Below are positions 8,390 to 15,673 of a stretch of DNA of 18,240 nucleotides, piece by piece. How positions within the stretch are numbered: position 1 is the first letter of the stretch; each line of letters starts with the position of its first letter. This DNA comes from an uncultured Erysipelotrichales bacterium (GTDB taxonomy: Bacteria; Bacillota_I; Bacilli_A; Erysipelotrichales; Coprobacillaceae). The notes beneath the pieces are model-generated. The model was not told the DNA's origin. It did not search any database and saw only the letters and a list, made by a program, of their open reading frames with translations. Location: contig CAJTTM010000047.1 in NCBI GenBank assembly GCA_910579135.1, positions 1-18,240 of the forward strand, written 5' to 3'. The position numbers were made by a program, and so were the translations under genes.

Positions 8390-8429
8390 GATATATTACA
8401 AGAATTATTGTTTTTATAATGATATATTA
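8390..8429 (+). promoter_or_regulatory. Promoter region of the AraC-EamA operon with a 9-bp direct repeat
   Basis: A TATAAT (8415-8420) lies 27 bp before the araC-family start, but no good -35 is seen 17 bp upstream. The nonamer GATATATTA occurs at 8390-8398 and again at 8421-8429, 31 bp apart (about three helical turns). The first copy covers the expected -35 and the second the expected start of transcription. This could be an operator for the encoded AraC-type regulator; the AT-rich context means chance is not excluded. Confidence 0.35.
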
Positions 8430-8447
8430 TACGTGAGGAGGATGTAT

Positions 8448-9278
8448 ATGAAAAAGGGCATACGAACAATAGTATATGATGAAATCCTTAAATTAGAAGC
8501 TTACTATTTTGAAGGTGTTGTTCAGTCTTTTCCTAATCATTTTCATGAATATTATGTTATTGGTTTGATTGAAGAAGGAGAACGACGTTTATCTTGTAAT
8601 AGTAAGGAATATGTTGTTTCTAAAGGGGATATTCTTATTTTTAATCCTAACGATAATCATGCCTGTTTATCAAATGATCAAAATGATTTTAATTATAGGG
8701 CCATTAATATTTCCAAGGAAATAATGTTAAGTCTTATAAATGATATTACTAATAAAAATGAATTATTTGTTTTTTCTAAAAATGTTATAGTTAATGATGA
8801 AATATCTTATTATTTAAAATCATTACATGAAATGATCATGAATAAAACAAAGGACTTTATTAAAGAAGAATATTTATTACTTATGATGTCTCTTCTATTT
8901 AAAAAATATGGTCAACCATTTGATTATTCTATTCCTGAATATCGAAAAGAAATTGAAAAAGCTTGTCAATTTATACAAACTCATTATTTTAAACAAATAC
9001 ACTTAAAAGAAATTTGTCAATACTGTGGAATAAGCCAATCAACATTACTTAGAGCTTTTACCAAGGAAAAGAAAATGACTCCTTATCGCTATTTAGAAAC
9101 AATACGTATTAATGAGTCAAAAAAATTATTAGAACAAGGAGTTTCTCCTATAGAGACTGCTATACAAGCTGGATTTTCTGACCAAAGTCATTTCACTCAT
9201 TATTTTAATCGCTTTATTGGTATAACTCCTGGTACTTACTATAGTATTTTCTCTAAACAAAAAGGTAATGATAAATGA
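8448..9278 (+). CDS. AraC-family transcriptional regulator
   Basis: A 276-aa DNA-binding regulator. The N-terminal half is a cupin-type sensing domain: FPNHFHEYYVIGLIEEGE (28-45) carries the HxHxxYE-like signature, and KGDILIFNPNDNHAC (59-73) is the second cupin block. The C-terminal half (about 165-270) is the AraC/XylS domain with two helix-turn-helices, LKEICQYCGISQSTLLRAF (187-205) and about 235-258 ending in the family signature FSDQSHFTHYFNRFIGITPGTY. The frame stays open upstream into the preceding terminator, but AGGAGG at 8436-8441 sits six bases before ATG 8448, which fixes the start. It overlaps the exporter gene by four bases (ATGA), so it probably controls that exporter and itself in response to a small ligand. 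Confidence 0.9.
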   Translation: MKKGIRTIVYDEILKLEAYYFEGVVQSFPNHFHEYYVIGLIEEGERRLSCNSKEYVVSKGDILIFNPNDNHACLSNDQNDFNYRAINISKEIMLSLINDITNKNELFVFSKNVIVNDEISYYLKSLHEMIMNKTKDFIKEEYLLLMMSLLFKKYGQPFDYSIPEYRKEIEKACQFIQTHYFKQIHLKEICQYCGISQSTLLRAFTKEKKMTPYRYLETIRINESKKLLEQGVSPIETAIQAGFSDQSHFTHYFNRFIGITPGTYYSIFSKQKGNDK

Positions 9279-10177
9279 AAAAGCATTTAGGGCATTTATC
9301 AGCATTTTTAACTATATTTATATGGGGTACAACCTTTATCTCTACTAAAGTTCTTTTAAAAGACTTTCAACCAATAGAAATACTAGTTATACGTTTTGTT
9401 ATAGGATTTATTATTTTATGTATGATTTCTTATCAACCAATAAAAACAAATCAATTAAAAGAAGAAATGCTTTTTGTAATGGCAGGTTTATGTGGTATAT
9501 GTTTGTATTATCTTTTAGAAAACATAGCTTTAACATATACTTTCGCAACTCATGTAGGAATTATTATTTCAACAGCACCTTTCTTTACAGCTATATTATC
9601 TCACTTGTTTATGAAATCAGATGAACGTTTAGAAATAAATTTCTTTATTGGGTTTATTATTGCGATGATTGGTATTACTCTTATAAGTTTTAATGAAAAT
9701 GAACTAGAATTTAATCTATTAGGTGATATCCTTGCGTTATTTGCTTCTTTAATATGGGCTATATATTCTATTTTATCAAAGAAAATAAGTCATTTAGATT
9801 ATTCTATCATTGATTCTACTCGGCATATATTCTTTTATGGTCTTTTATTTATGATACCTATATCCATATATTGGGGTTTTCATCTTAACTTATCTTATAT
9901 CATATCTCCTATAAATTTAATAAATCTTATTTATTTAGGAATTGGAGCTTCTGCTTTATGTTTTATAACATGGAATTACTCTGTTAAAAATTTAGGAACT
10001 GTAAAAACAAGTATTTATATTTATGTGGTTCCAGTTATAACTGTTATAACTTCTGCATTTATTCTACATGAAAAAATAACTATGATTTCTATTTTAGGAG
10101 TTTTACTAACATTAGGTGGACTTATTATTTCTCAAATAAGGTTTAGAAAGGATGATAAAAATGAACTTAGAAAATAA
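9275..10177 (+). CDS. EamA-family (DMT superfamily) membrane transporter
   Basis: A 300-aa integral membrane protein with ten predicted helices in two EamA repeats (about 5-140 and 150-287). The first repeat has the typical FIWGTTFISTKVLLKDFQP opening, and the second has GDILALFASLIWAIYSILSKK. Members of this family export amino acids, purines or other metabolites; some are importers. The substrate cannot be read from the sequence. The start codon overlaps the stop codon of the AraC-type gene (ATGA), and the last 17 bases overlap the DUF2000 reading frame, so the three are one tightly packed operon. Confidence 0.9.
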   Translation: MKKHLGHLSAFLTIFIWGTTFISTKVLLKDFQPIEILVIRFVIGFIILCMISYQPIKTNQLKEEMLFVMAGLCGICLYYLLENIALTYTFATHVGIIISTAPFFTAILSHLFMKSDERLEINFFIGFIIAMIGITLISFNENELEFNLLGDILALFASLIWAIYSILSKKISHLDYSIIDSTRHIFFYGLLFMIPISIYWGFHLNLSYIISPINLINLIYLGIGASALCFITWNYSVKNLGTVKTSIYIYVVPVITVITSAFILHEKITMISILGVLLTLGGLIISQIRFRKDDKNELRK

Positions 10178-10583
10178 GAAATGTGTTATGGTTATAAATT
10201 CTTCTTTATCTCTTGGAATAATTTCAAATTGTTGTGCCATAATGGGGATGACTATGGGGAAAGAAATGCCTGAAATTATTGGAGAGAATGTTTTTGATAA
10301 TTCAGGAAACGAACATTTAGGTATTATTTAATTTCCTGTTCCTATTTTAAAAGCTGATTTAAAGGATATTCAAGCTATTCGTAATAAATTATATCAAGAA
10401 AATTTTGAAGATATAATAACGGTTGATTTTTCTGATTTAGCTCAAAGTTGTAAAACTTATGATGAATTTATATTAAAGATGAAAGATACTGATGAAAATT
10501 ATCTTCGCTATTATGGAATAGCATTATATGGACCAAAGAAAAAAATTAATAAATTAACTGGAAGTCTTCCGTTATTAAGATAA
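10161..10583 (+). pseudogene. DUF2000 family gene interrupted by an in-frame TAA
   Basis: A continuous frame of 140 codons from ATG 10161 to TAA 10581-10583 would encode a complete DUF2000 protein if codon 57 (TAA, 10329-10331) were sense. The N-terminal part contains CVMVINSSLSLGIISN and MGMTMGKEMPEIIG. The part after the stop contains FPVPILKAD, VDFSDLAQSCKTYDEF, YYGIALYGPKKKINKLTG and a terminal SLPLLR, all typical of the family as I recall it. A glutamate codon (GAA) is the likely ancestor, one G-to-T change away. No ATG lies shortly after the stop for re-initiation. Asn13 and Ser17 stand where I would expect Asp and Pro, which hints at relaxed selection. The ribosome-binding site GAAAGGAT lies inside the end of the exporter gene. 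Readthrough or a sequencing error are the alternatives. Confidence 0.8.
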
Positions 10584-10586
10584 CAA

Positions 10587-10615
10587 TTGACAATGAACAT
10601 ATTATTTGGTAATGT
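10587..10615 (+). promoter_or_regulatory. Promoter of the MATE gene
   Basis: A consensus TTGACA (10587-10592) is followed after 17 bp by TAATGT (10610-10615), which is preceded by TGG, a TGn extended -10. Transcription would begin near 10622, at the foot of the long hairpin. The promoter lies four bases after the end of the DUF2000 frame. Confidence 0.6.
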
Positions 10616-10624
10616 ATTAGAGTC

Positions 10625-10683
10625 AAAAGACTATAAATTTGTTCGTTTCTGATTATAAATGAACAGATTTATAGTCTTTTTTT
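10625..10683 (+). terminator. 20-bp hairpin with U run in the MATE leader; terminator or attenuator
   Basis: The arm 10625-10644 pairs with 10661-10680 through 20 base pairs (one G-U), with a 16-nt loop, and is followed by seven T in all (10677-10683). The next bases, GAAAGGAG, are the ribosome-binding site of the MATE gene. It can end the AraC-EamA-DUF2000 transcript, but it is also downstream of the MATE promoter, so it must be bypassed for MATE expression. Confidence 0.75.
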
Positions 10684-10698
10684 GAAAGGAGTTTATCT

Positions 10699-12036
10699 AT
10701 GAAAGAAAATATAATGGGAACAAAAAAAATATTGCCTTTAATTATGACAATGGGATTTCCTCCAATGATATCTATGTTGATACAGTCGTTGTATAATATT
10801 GTTGATAGTATGTTTGTCGCAAGGTTAGGAGAAAATGCTTTAACTGCTGTATCGCTTGCCTTTCCTATGCAAAACATTGTTCTTGCGGTTGCTGTTGGAT
10901 TTGGTGTTGGTATCAATTCTGTTATTGCTAGAGCTTTAGGTAGTCAAAATCAAAATGAAGTCAATAATGCAACTGCACACGGATTTGTTCTAACTGCTAT
11001 TCATTCTTTATTATTTATATTAGTAGGTATTTTTTTTACTGTACCTTTCTTAAAGTTATTTACATCTAATTCTACGACTCTTACTAATGCAACTTTATAT
11101 TGTCGTATTGTTATTTGTTTTTCTTTTGGACAATTGTTTCATATTTATATTGAAAAGCTTTTTCAAGCAGTTGGTAATGTTATTACTCCTATGATCATGC
11201 AAATTGTAGGAGCTGTTATTAACATTATCTTAGATCCTATTTTTATCTTTGGATATTTTAATATGCCTGCACTTGGTGTAAGTGGTGCTGCGATTGCGAC
11301 AGTTATTGGGCAGATGTCAGCTTGTTTATTATCAATATTTTTATTTATGAAATATAAAGGACAAATTCAAGTCACATTTAAAAACTTCCATTTTCATACA
11401 CAAATTATTCGTAAGATTTATGAAATTGCTTTTCCTTCATCTCTTATGACTGCAATGCCATCTTTATTAGTAGGAATATTAAATGGTATTCTTGCTCCTA
11501 TTTCTAGTACTTCTGTTGCAGTATTTGGATTATATTATAAAGTTCAAACTTTTGTTTATATGCCAGCTAATGGAATTATTCAAGGTATGAGACCAATTAT
11601 CGGTTATAACTATGGAGCTAAGAAATATGATAGAGTAAAAGAAACAATTAAGAAATGTATTATGCTTATTGGAAGTATTATGTTGATGGGAACTTGTTTG
11701 TTTTGTTTTGTTCCTGAATTTATCATGAATTTGTTTAGTGCAAGTAAAGATATGATTCAAATTGGTATTCCTGCTTTAAGAATTATTAGTTTGGGTTTTA
11801 TTATTTCTACAATAGGTATTGTATTTTCTGGTGTTTTTGAAGCTTTAGGAAAAGGAAAAGAATCCTTAATAATATCTGTTCTAAGACAACTGTTAATTAT
11901 CCCTCTTCTTTCTCTTATATTAAAAGATATACTAGGATTAATTGGAATATGGTCAACATTTATGATTGCAGAAACAATTGCGAGTGTAACTGCATTATTC
12001 ATTTATCATAAGATAAAAACTAAGATATTTAGATAA
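10699..12036 (+). CDS. MATE-family multidrug efflux transporter
   Basis: A 445-aa polytopic membrane protein of the MATE family (two MatE repeats, about 12 helices), predicted to export cationic drugs or metabolites using a Na+ or H+ gradient. Family features include the N-terminal LPLIMTMGFPPMISMLIQSLYNIVDSMFVARLGENALTAVSLAFPMQ (opening of repeat 1), GVGINSVIARALG, NIILDPIFIFGYFNMPALGVSGAAIATVIGQ, and in repeat 2 NGIIQGMRPIIGYNYGAKKYDRV. The length is typical. ATG 10699 is preceded by GAAAGGAG at eight bases. Its own promoter and a hairpin directly in front of the ribosome-binding site suggest expression controlled by transcription attenuation. No terminator is seen between it and the next gene's promoter. 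Confidence 0.93.
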   Translation: MKENIMGTKKILPLIMTMGFPPMISMLIQSLYNIVDSMFVARLGENALTAVSLAFPMQNIVLAVAVGFGVGINSVIARALGSQNQNEVNNATAHGFVLTAIHSLLFILVGIFFTVPFLKLFTSNSTTLTNATLYCRIVICFSFGQLFHIYIEKLFQAVGNVITPMIMQIVGAVINIILDPIFIFGYFNMPALGVSGAAIATVIGQMSACLLSIFLFMKYKGQIQVTFKNFHFHTQIIRKIYEIAFPSSLMTAMPSLLVGILNGILAPISSTSVAVFGLYYKVQTFVYMPANGIIQGMRPIIGYNYGAKKYDRVKETIKKCIMLIGSIMLMGTCLFCFVPEFIMNLFSASKDMIQIGIPALRIISLGFIISTIGIVFSGVFEALGKGKESLIISVLRQLLIIPLLSLILKDILGLIGIWSTFMIAETIASVTALFIYHKIKTKIFR

Positions 12037-12039
12037 AAT

Positions 12040-12069
12040 TTGACATTATTTGACAAAATTCTATATAAT
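12040..12069 (+). promoter_or_regulatory. Promoter of the S11 carboxypeptidase gene, with TTTGACA direct repeat
   Basis: TTGACA (12040-12045) and TATAAT (12064-12069) are separated by 18 bp. A second TTTGACA copy starts exactly 10 bp after the first (12049-12055) within the spacer, which could be a regulator site or a chance duplication. Confidence 0.7.
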
Positions 12070-12090
12070 AAGACCTAGGGAGAAATGAAA

Positions 12091-13230
12091 ATGTTTAAAA
12101 AAGTATTAATAGGTATTATTATAGGTAGTGTTATATTATCTGCTATATTTTATTGTCAATATTATTATGATACATATATAGATAAGGATGAAACCATAAT
12201 TACTGGCATAAACTCTAATATAACATCTTTAGCTTCAAAGAACATTTCTAATGAAATTGTTGTAACTAATGGACAAAATAGAGATTTATTATTAAAACAA
12301 TATGATACTAAAACAAAAAAATGGAAAACAACAAAAACATATAAACTTAATAACAAACCTAAACAAAATATAAAAATAGAATATCCAAACAATTGGAAAA
12401 AAACAAATTCAACAAAGTGGAAAATAGAAATCAAAGAAGGAAAAACTGTTCTACCTTATCAAAGTAAAAAGATTGATATTAATACAACAAATAGACAAGA
12501 ATTATCTCTAGAAGCAAAAAGTGCTATTATTATGGAATATGAAACTGGCCAAATCTATTACCAAAAAGATATAGATAAAAAAAGAAGTATTGCAAGTACT
12601 ACAAAAATCATGACTTGTTTAGTTGCGATTGAAAATAGTAATTTAAATGATAAAGTCAGAATATCAAGCGAAGCAGTAACAACTCATCTTTCAAGATTAA
12701 GAGGTGTTGGAGATCAAGTGAAACTTAAAGATCTATTATATGATGCTATGCTTTCTTCTGACAATGGAGCAGCTGTTGCGATTGCTCAACATACAGGAAA
12801 AACACTTAAAGGTTTTAGTAAGATGGTCAATAAACGCATTCAAGAAATAGAATTAAAAAATACACGTTTCACAAATCCTGCTGGATTTACTGCTGACTAT
12901 CATTACTCAACAGCTAAAGATTTAGCAACCTTCACAAGAGTTGCCTATAGTAATAAAACTCTTCGTAAGATTGTTAAAACACCAAGTTATTCATTTACTA
13001 CATTAAGGAAACATAACTCTTATCAATGCAACAACACCAATAAATTATTAAAAGAAATTCCAGGTGTCACAGGAATGAAAACAGGTACAACTTATGCAGC
13101 TGGGAAATGTTTTATTTGTACATATACTCATAATAAGAAAACATATATTACAGTTGTTCTTGGTTCTAGTGAAAACGGTAGATGGAAAGATACAAGAAAA
13201 TTAATTGATTATATTAATAAATATTGTTAA
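12091..13230 (+). CDS. D-alanyl-D-alanine carboxypeptidase, S11 family, with an extra N-terminal domain
   Basis: A 379-aa penicillin-binding-protein-type serine peptidase that trims the terminal D-Ala of peptidoglycan stem peptides outside the membrane. The N terminus has a hydrophobic anchor (about 4-24). Residues 35-135 form a lysine-rich, probably beta-rich domain I do not recognise. The S11 catalytic domain (about 138-379) has all three motifs: STTK with nucleophile Ser169 and Lys172, SDN (223-225) and KTG (330-332) in the context PGVTGMKTGTT. The usual PBP5 C-terminal beta domain and amphipathic anchor are absent. An ATG at 12085 lies only a base or two after the AGGGAGA site, so ATG 12091 is preferred. 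It has its own promoter and a shared terminator. Confidence 0.9.
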   Translation: MFKKVLIGIIIGSVILSAIFYCQYYYDTYIDKDETIITGINSNITSLASKNISNEIVVTNGQNRDLLLKQYDTKTKKWKTTKTYKLNNKPKQNIKIEYPNNWKKTNSTKWKIEIKEGKTVLPYQSKKIDINTTNRQELSLEAKSAIIMEYETGQIYYQKDIDKKRSIASTTKIMTCLVAIENSNLNDKVRISSEAVTTHLSRLRGVGDQVKLKDLLYDAMLSSDNGAAVAIAQHTGKTLKGFSKMVNKRIQEIELKNTRFTNPAGFTADYHYSTAKDLATFTRVAYSNKTLRKIVKTPSYSFTTLRKHNSYQCNNTNKLLKEIPGVTGMKTGTTYAAGKCFICTYTHNKKTYITVVLGSSENGRWKDTRKLIDYINKYC

Positions 13231-13254
13231 AAGAGCTGAAAATTCAGCTCTTTT
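13229..13254. terminator. Bidirectional terminator between the carboxypeptidase and the ABC permease
   Basis: A nearly perfect palindrome: AAAAGAGCTGAA (13229-13240) pairs with TTCAGCTCTTTT (13243-13254), with the innermost pairs opening to form the loop. The A-tract/U-tract on both sides serves both convergent genes, and both stop codons lie in or next to it. Confidence 0.9.
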
Positions 13255-15673
13255 ACATATCGTCTTTTAAACTTTCAATGATGTTTTGTTTATCTATTTT
13301 CTTTAAACTCATTTTAAATGTTAATAACATAACAAACATGATAACCACAAATGAAACAATGTAAGCAAATATACTTATATGAAATGAATTTAATGTATTA
13401 ATTTGCTTATACAAAATCCATTCTATAAATATACTTATTGGCACTCCATATAATAAAGTTTTAAATCCATATATAAAACTTTCATATAATATCATTTTCT
13501 TAATACCTGTTGGACTTGTTCCAACGCTAAGTAACATAGCAAATTCCTTTTGTCTTTTATCAATACTTGCATTCATCATATTGACAATATTTAATATTGA
13601 AAAAATAATAACTAAACAAGTGAATCCACCCATAAATATTTGAACAATTAATACAGCTTGTCTATTATCTTGTGTGTTTTGAGCATAATCAAAAGGATAA
13701 TAGCCATATTTTTTTAAATCTTTACATAATTCTTGATGCTTTGTAGCCTTTATATCAAAATCAACACAAGACACTGTTGGTTTTTCTATTTTTTGATAAT
13801 AAGACATTGGAACAATAAAGGTTATCCATCCCTCTTGATTTAAATAATAAGTATCTTTAGATACATAATTAATACTTTCAAAATCAGGAATTTTTATGAC
13901 TTTATTATTTTCACAATCCTCATATTTTAAATTCTTTATAAAATCTTTATCAATATCTTTTTTATAAGAAACCTTCTTACCATTCACTCGAATATAATCA
14001 CTTACTAATACCTGATAAATTCCTTTAAATTCAATATCATTATCTTTACATATCTTTTCAAAAGATTTATCATCAATAGCTTTAACGGCCACACCAACAC
14101 TACCATCTATGTTAGAAACACTATCTTTTATATCTTCTTCAAAATAATTGAAATCAAATTCTGCAACAAAGTTATAATCTAAACTTTTATAATAATATCC
14201 TTCAACCTTATCATTTTTCTTTAGTATATTTTTAAATTTATCTATTTCTTTCTTTTCATCTGCGATATTGACATTAACATCATATAAATCATATGCATTA
14301 CTAGAAACAATTTCTTGATGCATAAGATTAGAAAAACTAAATATTGATATAAACAATACCATTGATAAGACTAACGATAAAATAATACCTTTAGCTCTTC
14401 TTCCTTGTCTTTTATAATTTTTAATTGCAAGTTGATATTGATAATTAAAGATTTTTCTTGATAAAAAGTTCATTTTTAATTTTTTGCTCTTAACTTTTAT
14501 TTCATCACTCTTTTTTAAAGCATCTAATACTGATATCTTTGATAATTTTCTTGCTGGTAAAATTAAAGAAATAAAAACTGTGATAACAGATAAAGCAATT
14601 GTGATTAGAGTAAATTGTAAAGAAACAATTGTATGAATTGTTGTTCCTGTATTTAAGATAATGTCTAAGCTATTGATAAAATTAAACGTTATAAATAAAC
14701 CTATATAACTTAATAATAATCCTATAGGTAAAGAAATAATCATTAAAATTAATCCTTCAAAATAAACAGATTTTTTCTTTTGAATAGGGGTTGCTCCTAC
14801 ACTTGCAAGCATTCCCAAATACTGTACTCTATCATTAGTAGATAAATTAAATGCTTGATATATAATAATAACTGAAGCAATCATAATAATAGCTAAAATA
14901 ATTGCGACTAGACGATAAATCATTAAAAATATTGAATTTGAATTTTCTTCAAATACATTTTGAATAGCTAGATATGATGAATTGTACGATAAACGAACTG
15001 ATTCTACATTTTCTAATTCACATATTTTCTTTTGTAATTCAAAAGCATGAGTAAATATATTTTTGGATACATCTTTATCTGTAATACTTATTGTATATAG
15101 CTCTTTGTTTGCTAAATCGATATATGATACAGCATTATATGATCTTTCATATGAATTTGTAGTTTCATATCCTTTAATAAATCCTACAATCTTAAAAGTA
15201 TAACTTTTTTTATCATCTTTAATAGTAATAAAATCACCAATATTTTTACTTGGATCAATTTCTTTTAAATAAGGTTTTAATATTGCTAATTCTTTGGAAT
15301 TTTCTGGTAATCTTCCCTTTTCAATATCTTTGTTTTTATTTCTATTTTTAAAATACGTTAAATCTCCTCTTTTTAATACAAAATCAGAATGATTTTTATA
15401 ATTATATTCTTTTGTATTTGTTATATAATAACTTTGAATTTGATTATCTTTTTTAATATAATCAAAAGATTCTTTCTTGCCTGCTGTTAATTGATAATGA
15501 TAATTCCCCTGATTGATTTCTATGACTTTTTGATAAAATTTCATTGCTGAATTCAAGGAAATACCTACTGCATTAATCATTGTTATAGATAAAACAATAC
15601 TTAAAATAGTAAAAATAGTTCTTTTTTTATTTTGTTTCAAATACCTCAAAGTGAGTTTATTTATAATCTTCAT
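13253..15673 (-). CDS. FtsX-type ABC transporter permease with two large extracellular domains
   Basis: An 806-aa permease. The first membrane helix (about 18-42) is followed by an external domain (about 45-245), three helices (about 250-275, 305-335, 350-375) forming the first FtsX domain, a helix at about 429-450, a second external domain (about 451-675) and three further helices forming a second FtsX domain. The two FtsX domains carry matching motifs, LASVGATPIQKK (289-300) and LLSVGTSPTGIKK, showing an internal duplication. This is the 8-helix duplicated layout, unlike the 10-helix BceB permeases with one external domain. Such transporters handle lipoproteins, antimicrobial peptides or envelope substrates by a mechanical mode; the substrate here is unknown. 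Its ATG overlaps the ATPase stop by one base (TAATG), and it is the last gene of the operon. Confidence 0.88.
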   Translation of the reverse strand: MKIINKLTLRYLKQNKKRTIFTILSIVLSITMINAVGISLNSAMKFYQKVIEINQGNYHYQLTAGKKESFDYIKKDNQIQSYYITNTKEYNYKNHSDFVLKRGDLTYFKNRNKNKDIEKGRLPENSKELAILKPYLKEIDPSKNIGDFITIKDDKKSYTFKIVGFIKGYETTNSYERSYNAVSYIDLANKELYTISITDKDVSKNIFTHAFELQKKICELENVESVRLSYNSSYLAIQNVFEENSNSIFLMIYRLVAIILAIIMIASVIIIYQAFNLSTNDRVQYLGMLASVGATPIQKKKSVYFEGLILMIISLPIGLLLSYIGLFITFNFINSLDIILNTGTTIHTIVSLQFTLITIALSVITVFISLILPARKLSKISVLDALKKSDEIKVKSKKLKMNFLSRKIFNYQYQLAIKNYKRQGRRAKGIILSLVLSMVLFISIFSFSNLMHQEIVSSNAYDLYDVNVNIADEKKEIDKFKNILKKNDKVEGYYYKSLDYNFVAEFDFNYFEEDIKDSVSNIDGSVGVAVKAIDDKSFEKICKDNDIEFKGIYQVLVSDYIRVNGKKVSYKKDIDKDFIKNLKYEDCENNKVIKIPDFESINYVSKDTYYLNQEGWITFIVPMSYYQKIEKPTVSCVDFDIKATKHQELCKDLKKYGYYPFDYAQNTQDNRQAVLIVQIFMGGFTCLVIIFSILNIVNMMNASIDKRQKEFAMLLSVGTSPTGIKKMILYESFIYGFKTLLYGVPISIFIEWILYKQINTLNSFHISIFAYIVSFVVIMFVMLLTFKMSLKKIDKQNIIESLKDDM

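Noticed and set aside
8367..8447. N-terminal extension of the AraC-family frame upstream of ATG 8448
   Set aside because: It would begin inside the terminator of the preceding gene and before the promoter, and AGGAGG is correctly spaced only for ATG 8448.
9418..9624. Plus-strand open frame of 68 codons inside the EamA gene
   Set aside because: It is a shifted frame within a convincing membrane transporter, without a ribosome-binding site or recognisable domain.
10329..10331. Stop-codon recoding (selenocysteine, pyrrolysine or reassigned code) as the reason for the in-frame TAA in DUF2000
   Set aside because: The codon is TAA, not TGA or TAG, no SECIS-like context is evident, and TAA serves as a normal stop for neighbouring genes such as the EamA and rsmG-mnmG frames; a simple nonsense change or sequencing error is more likely.
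10653..10916. Minus-strand open frame of 87 codons across the MATE start
   Set aside because: It is antisense to the conserved MATE N terminus and includes the hairpin arm; no start signals support it.
11530..12002. Two minus-strand open frames inside the MATE gene
   Set aside because: Both are opposite conserved MATE sequence, lack ribosome-binding sites and show no family features.
12165..12434. Minus-strand hydrophobic open frame of 89 codons
   Set aside because: The Phe/Leu-rich product arises from reading the Lys/Asn-rich carboxypeptidase N-terminal domain backwards; no ribosome-binding site.
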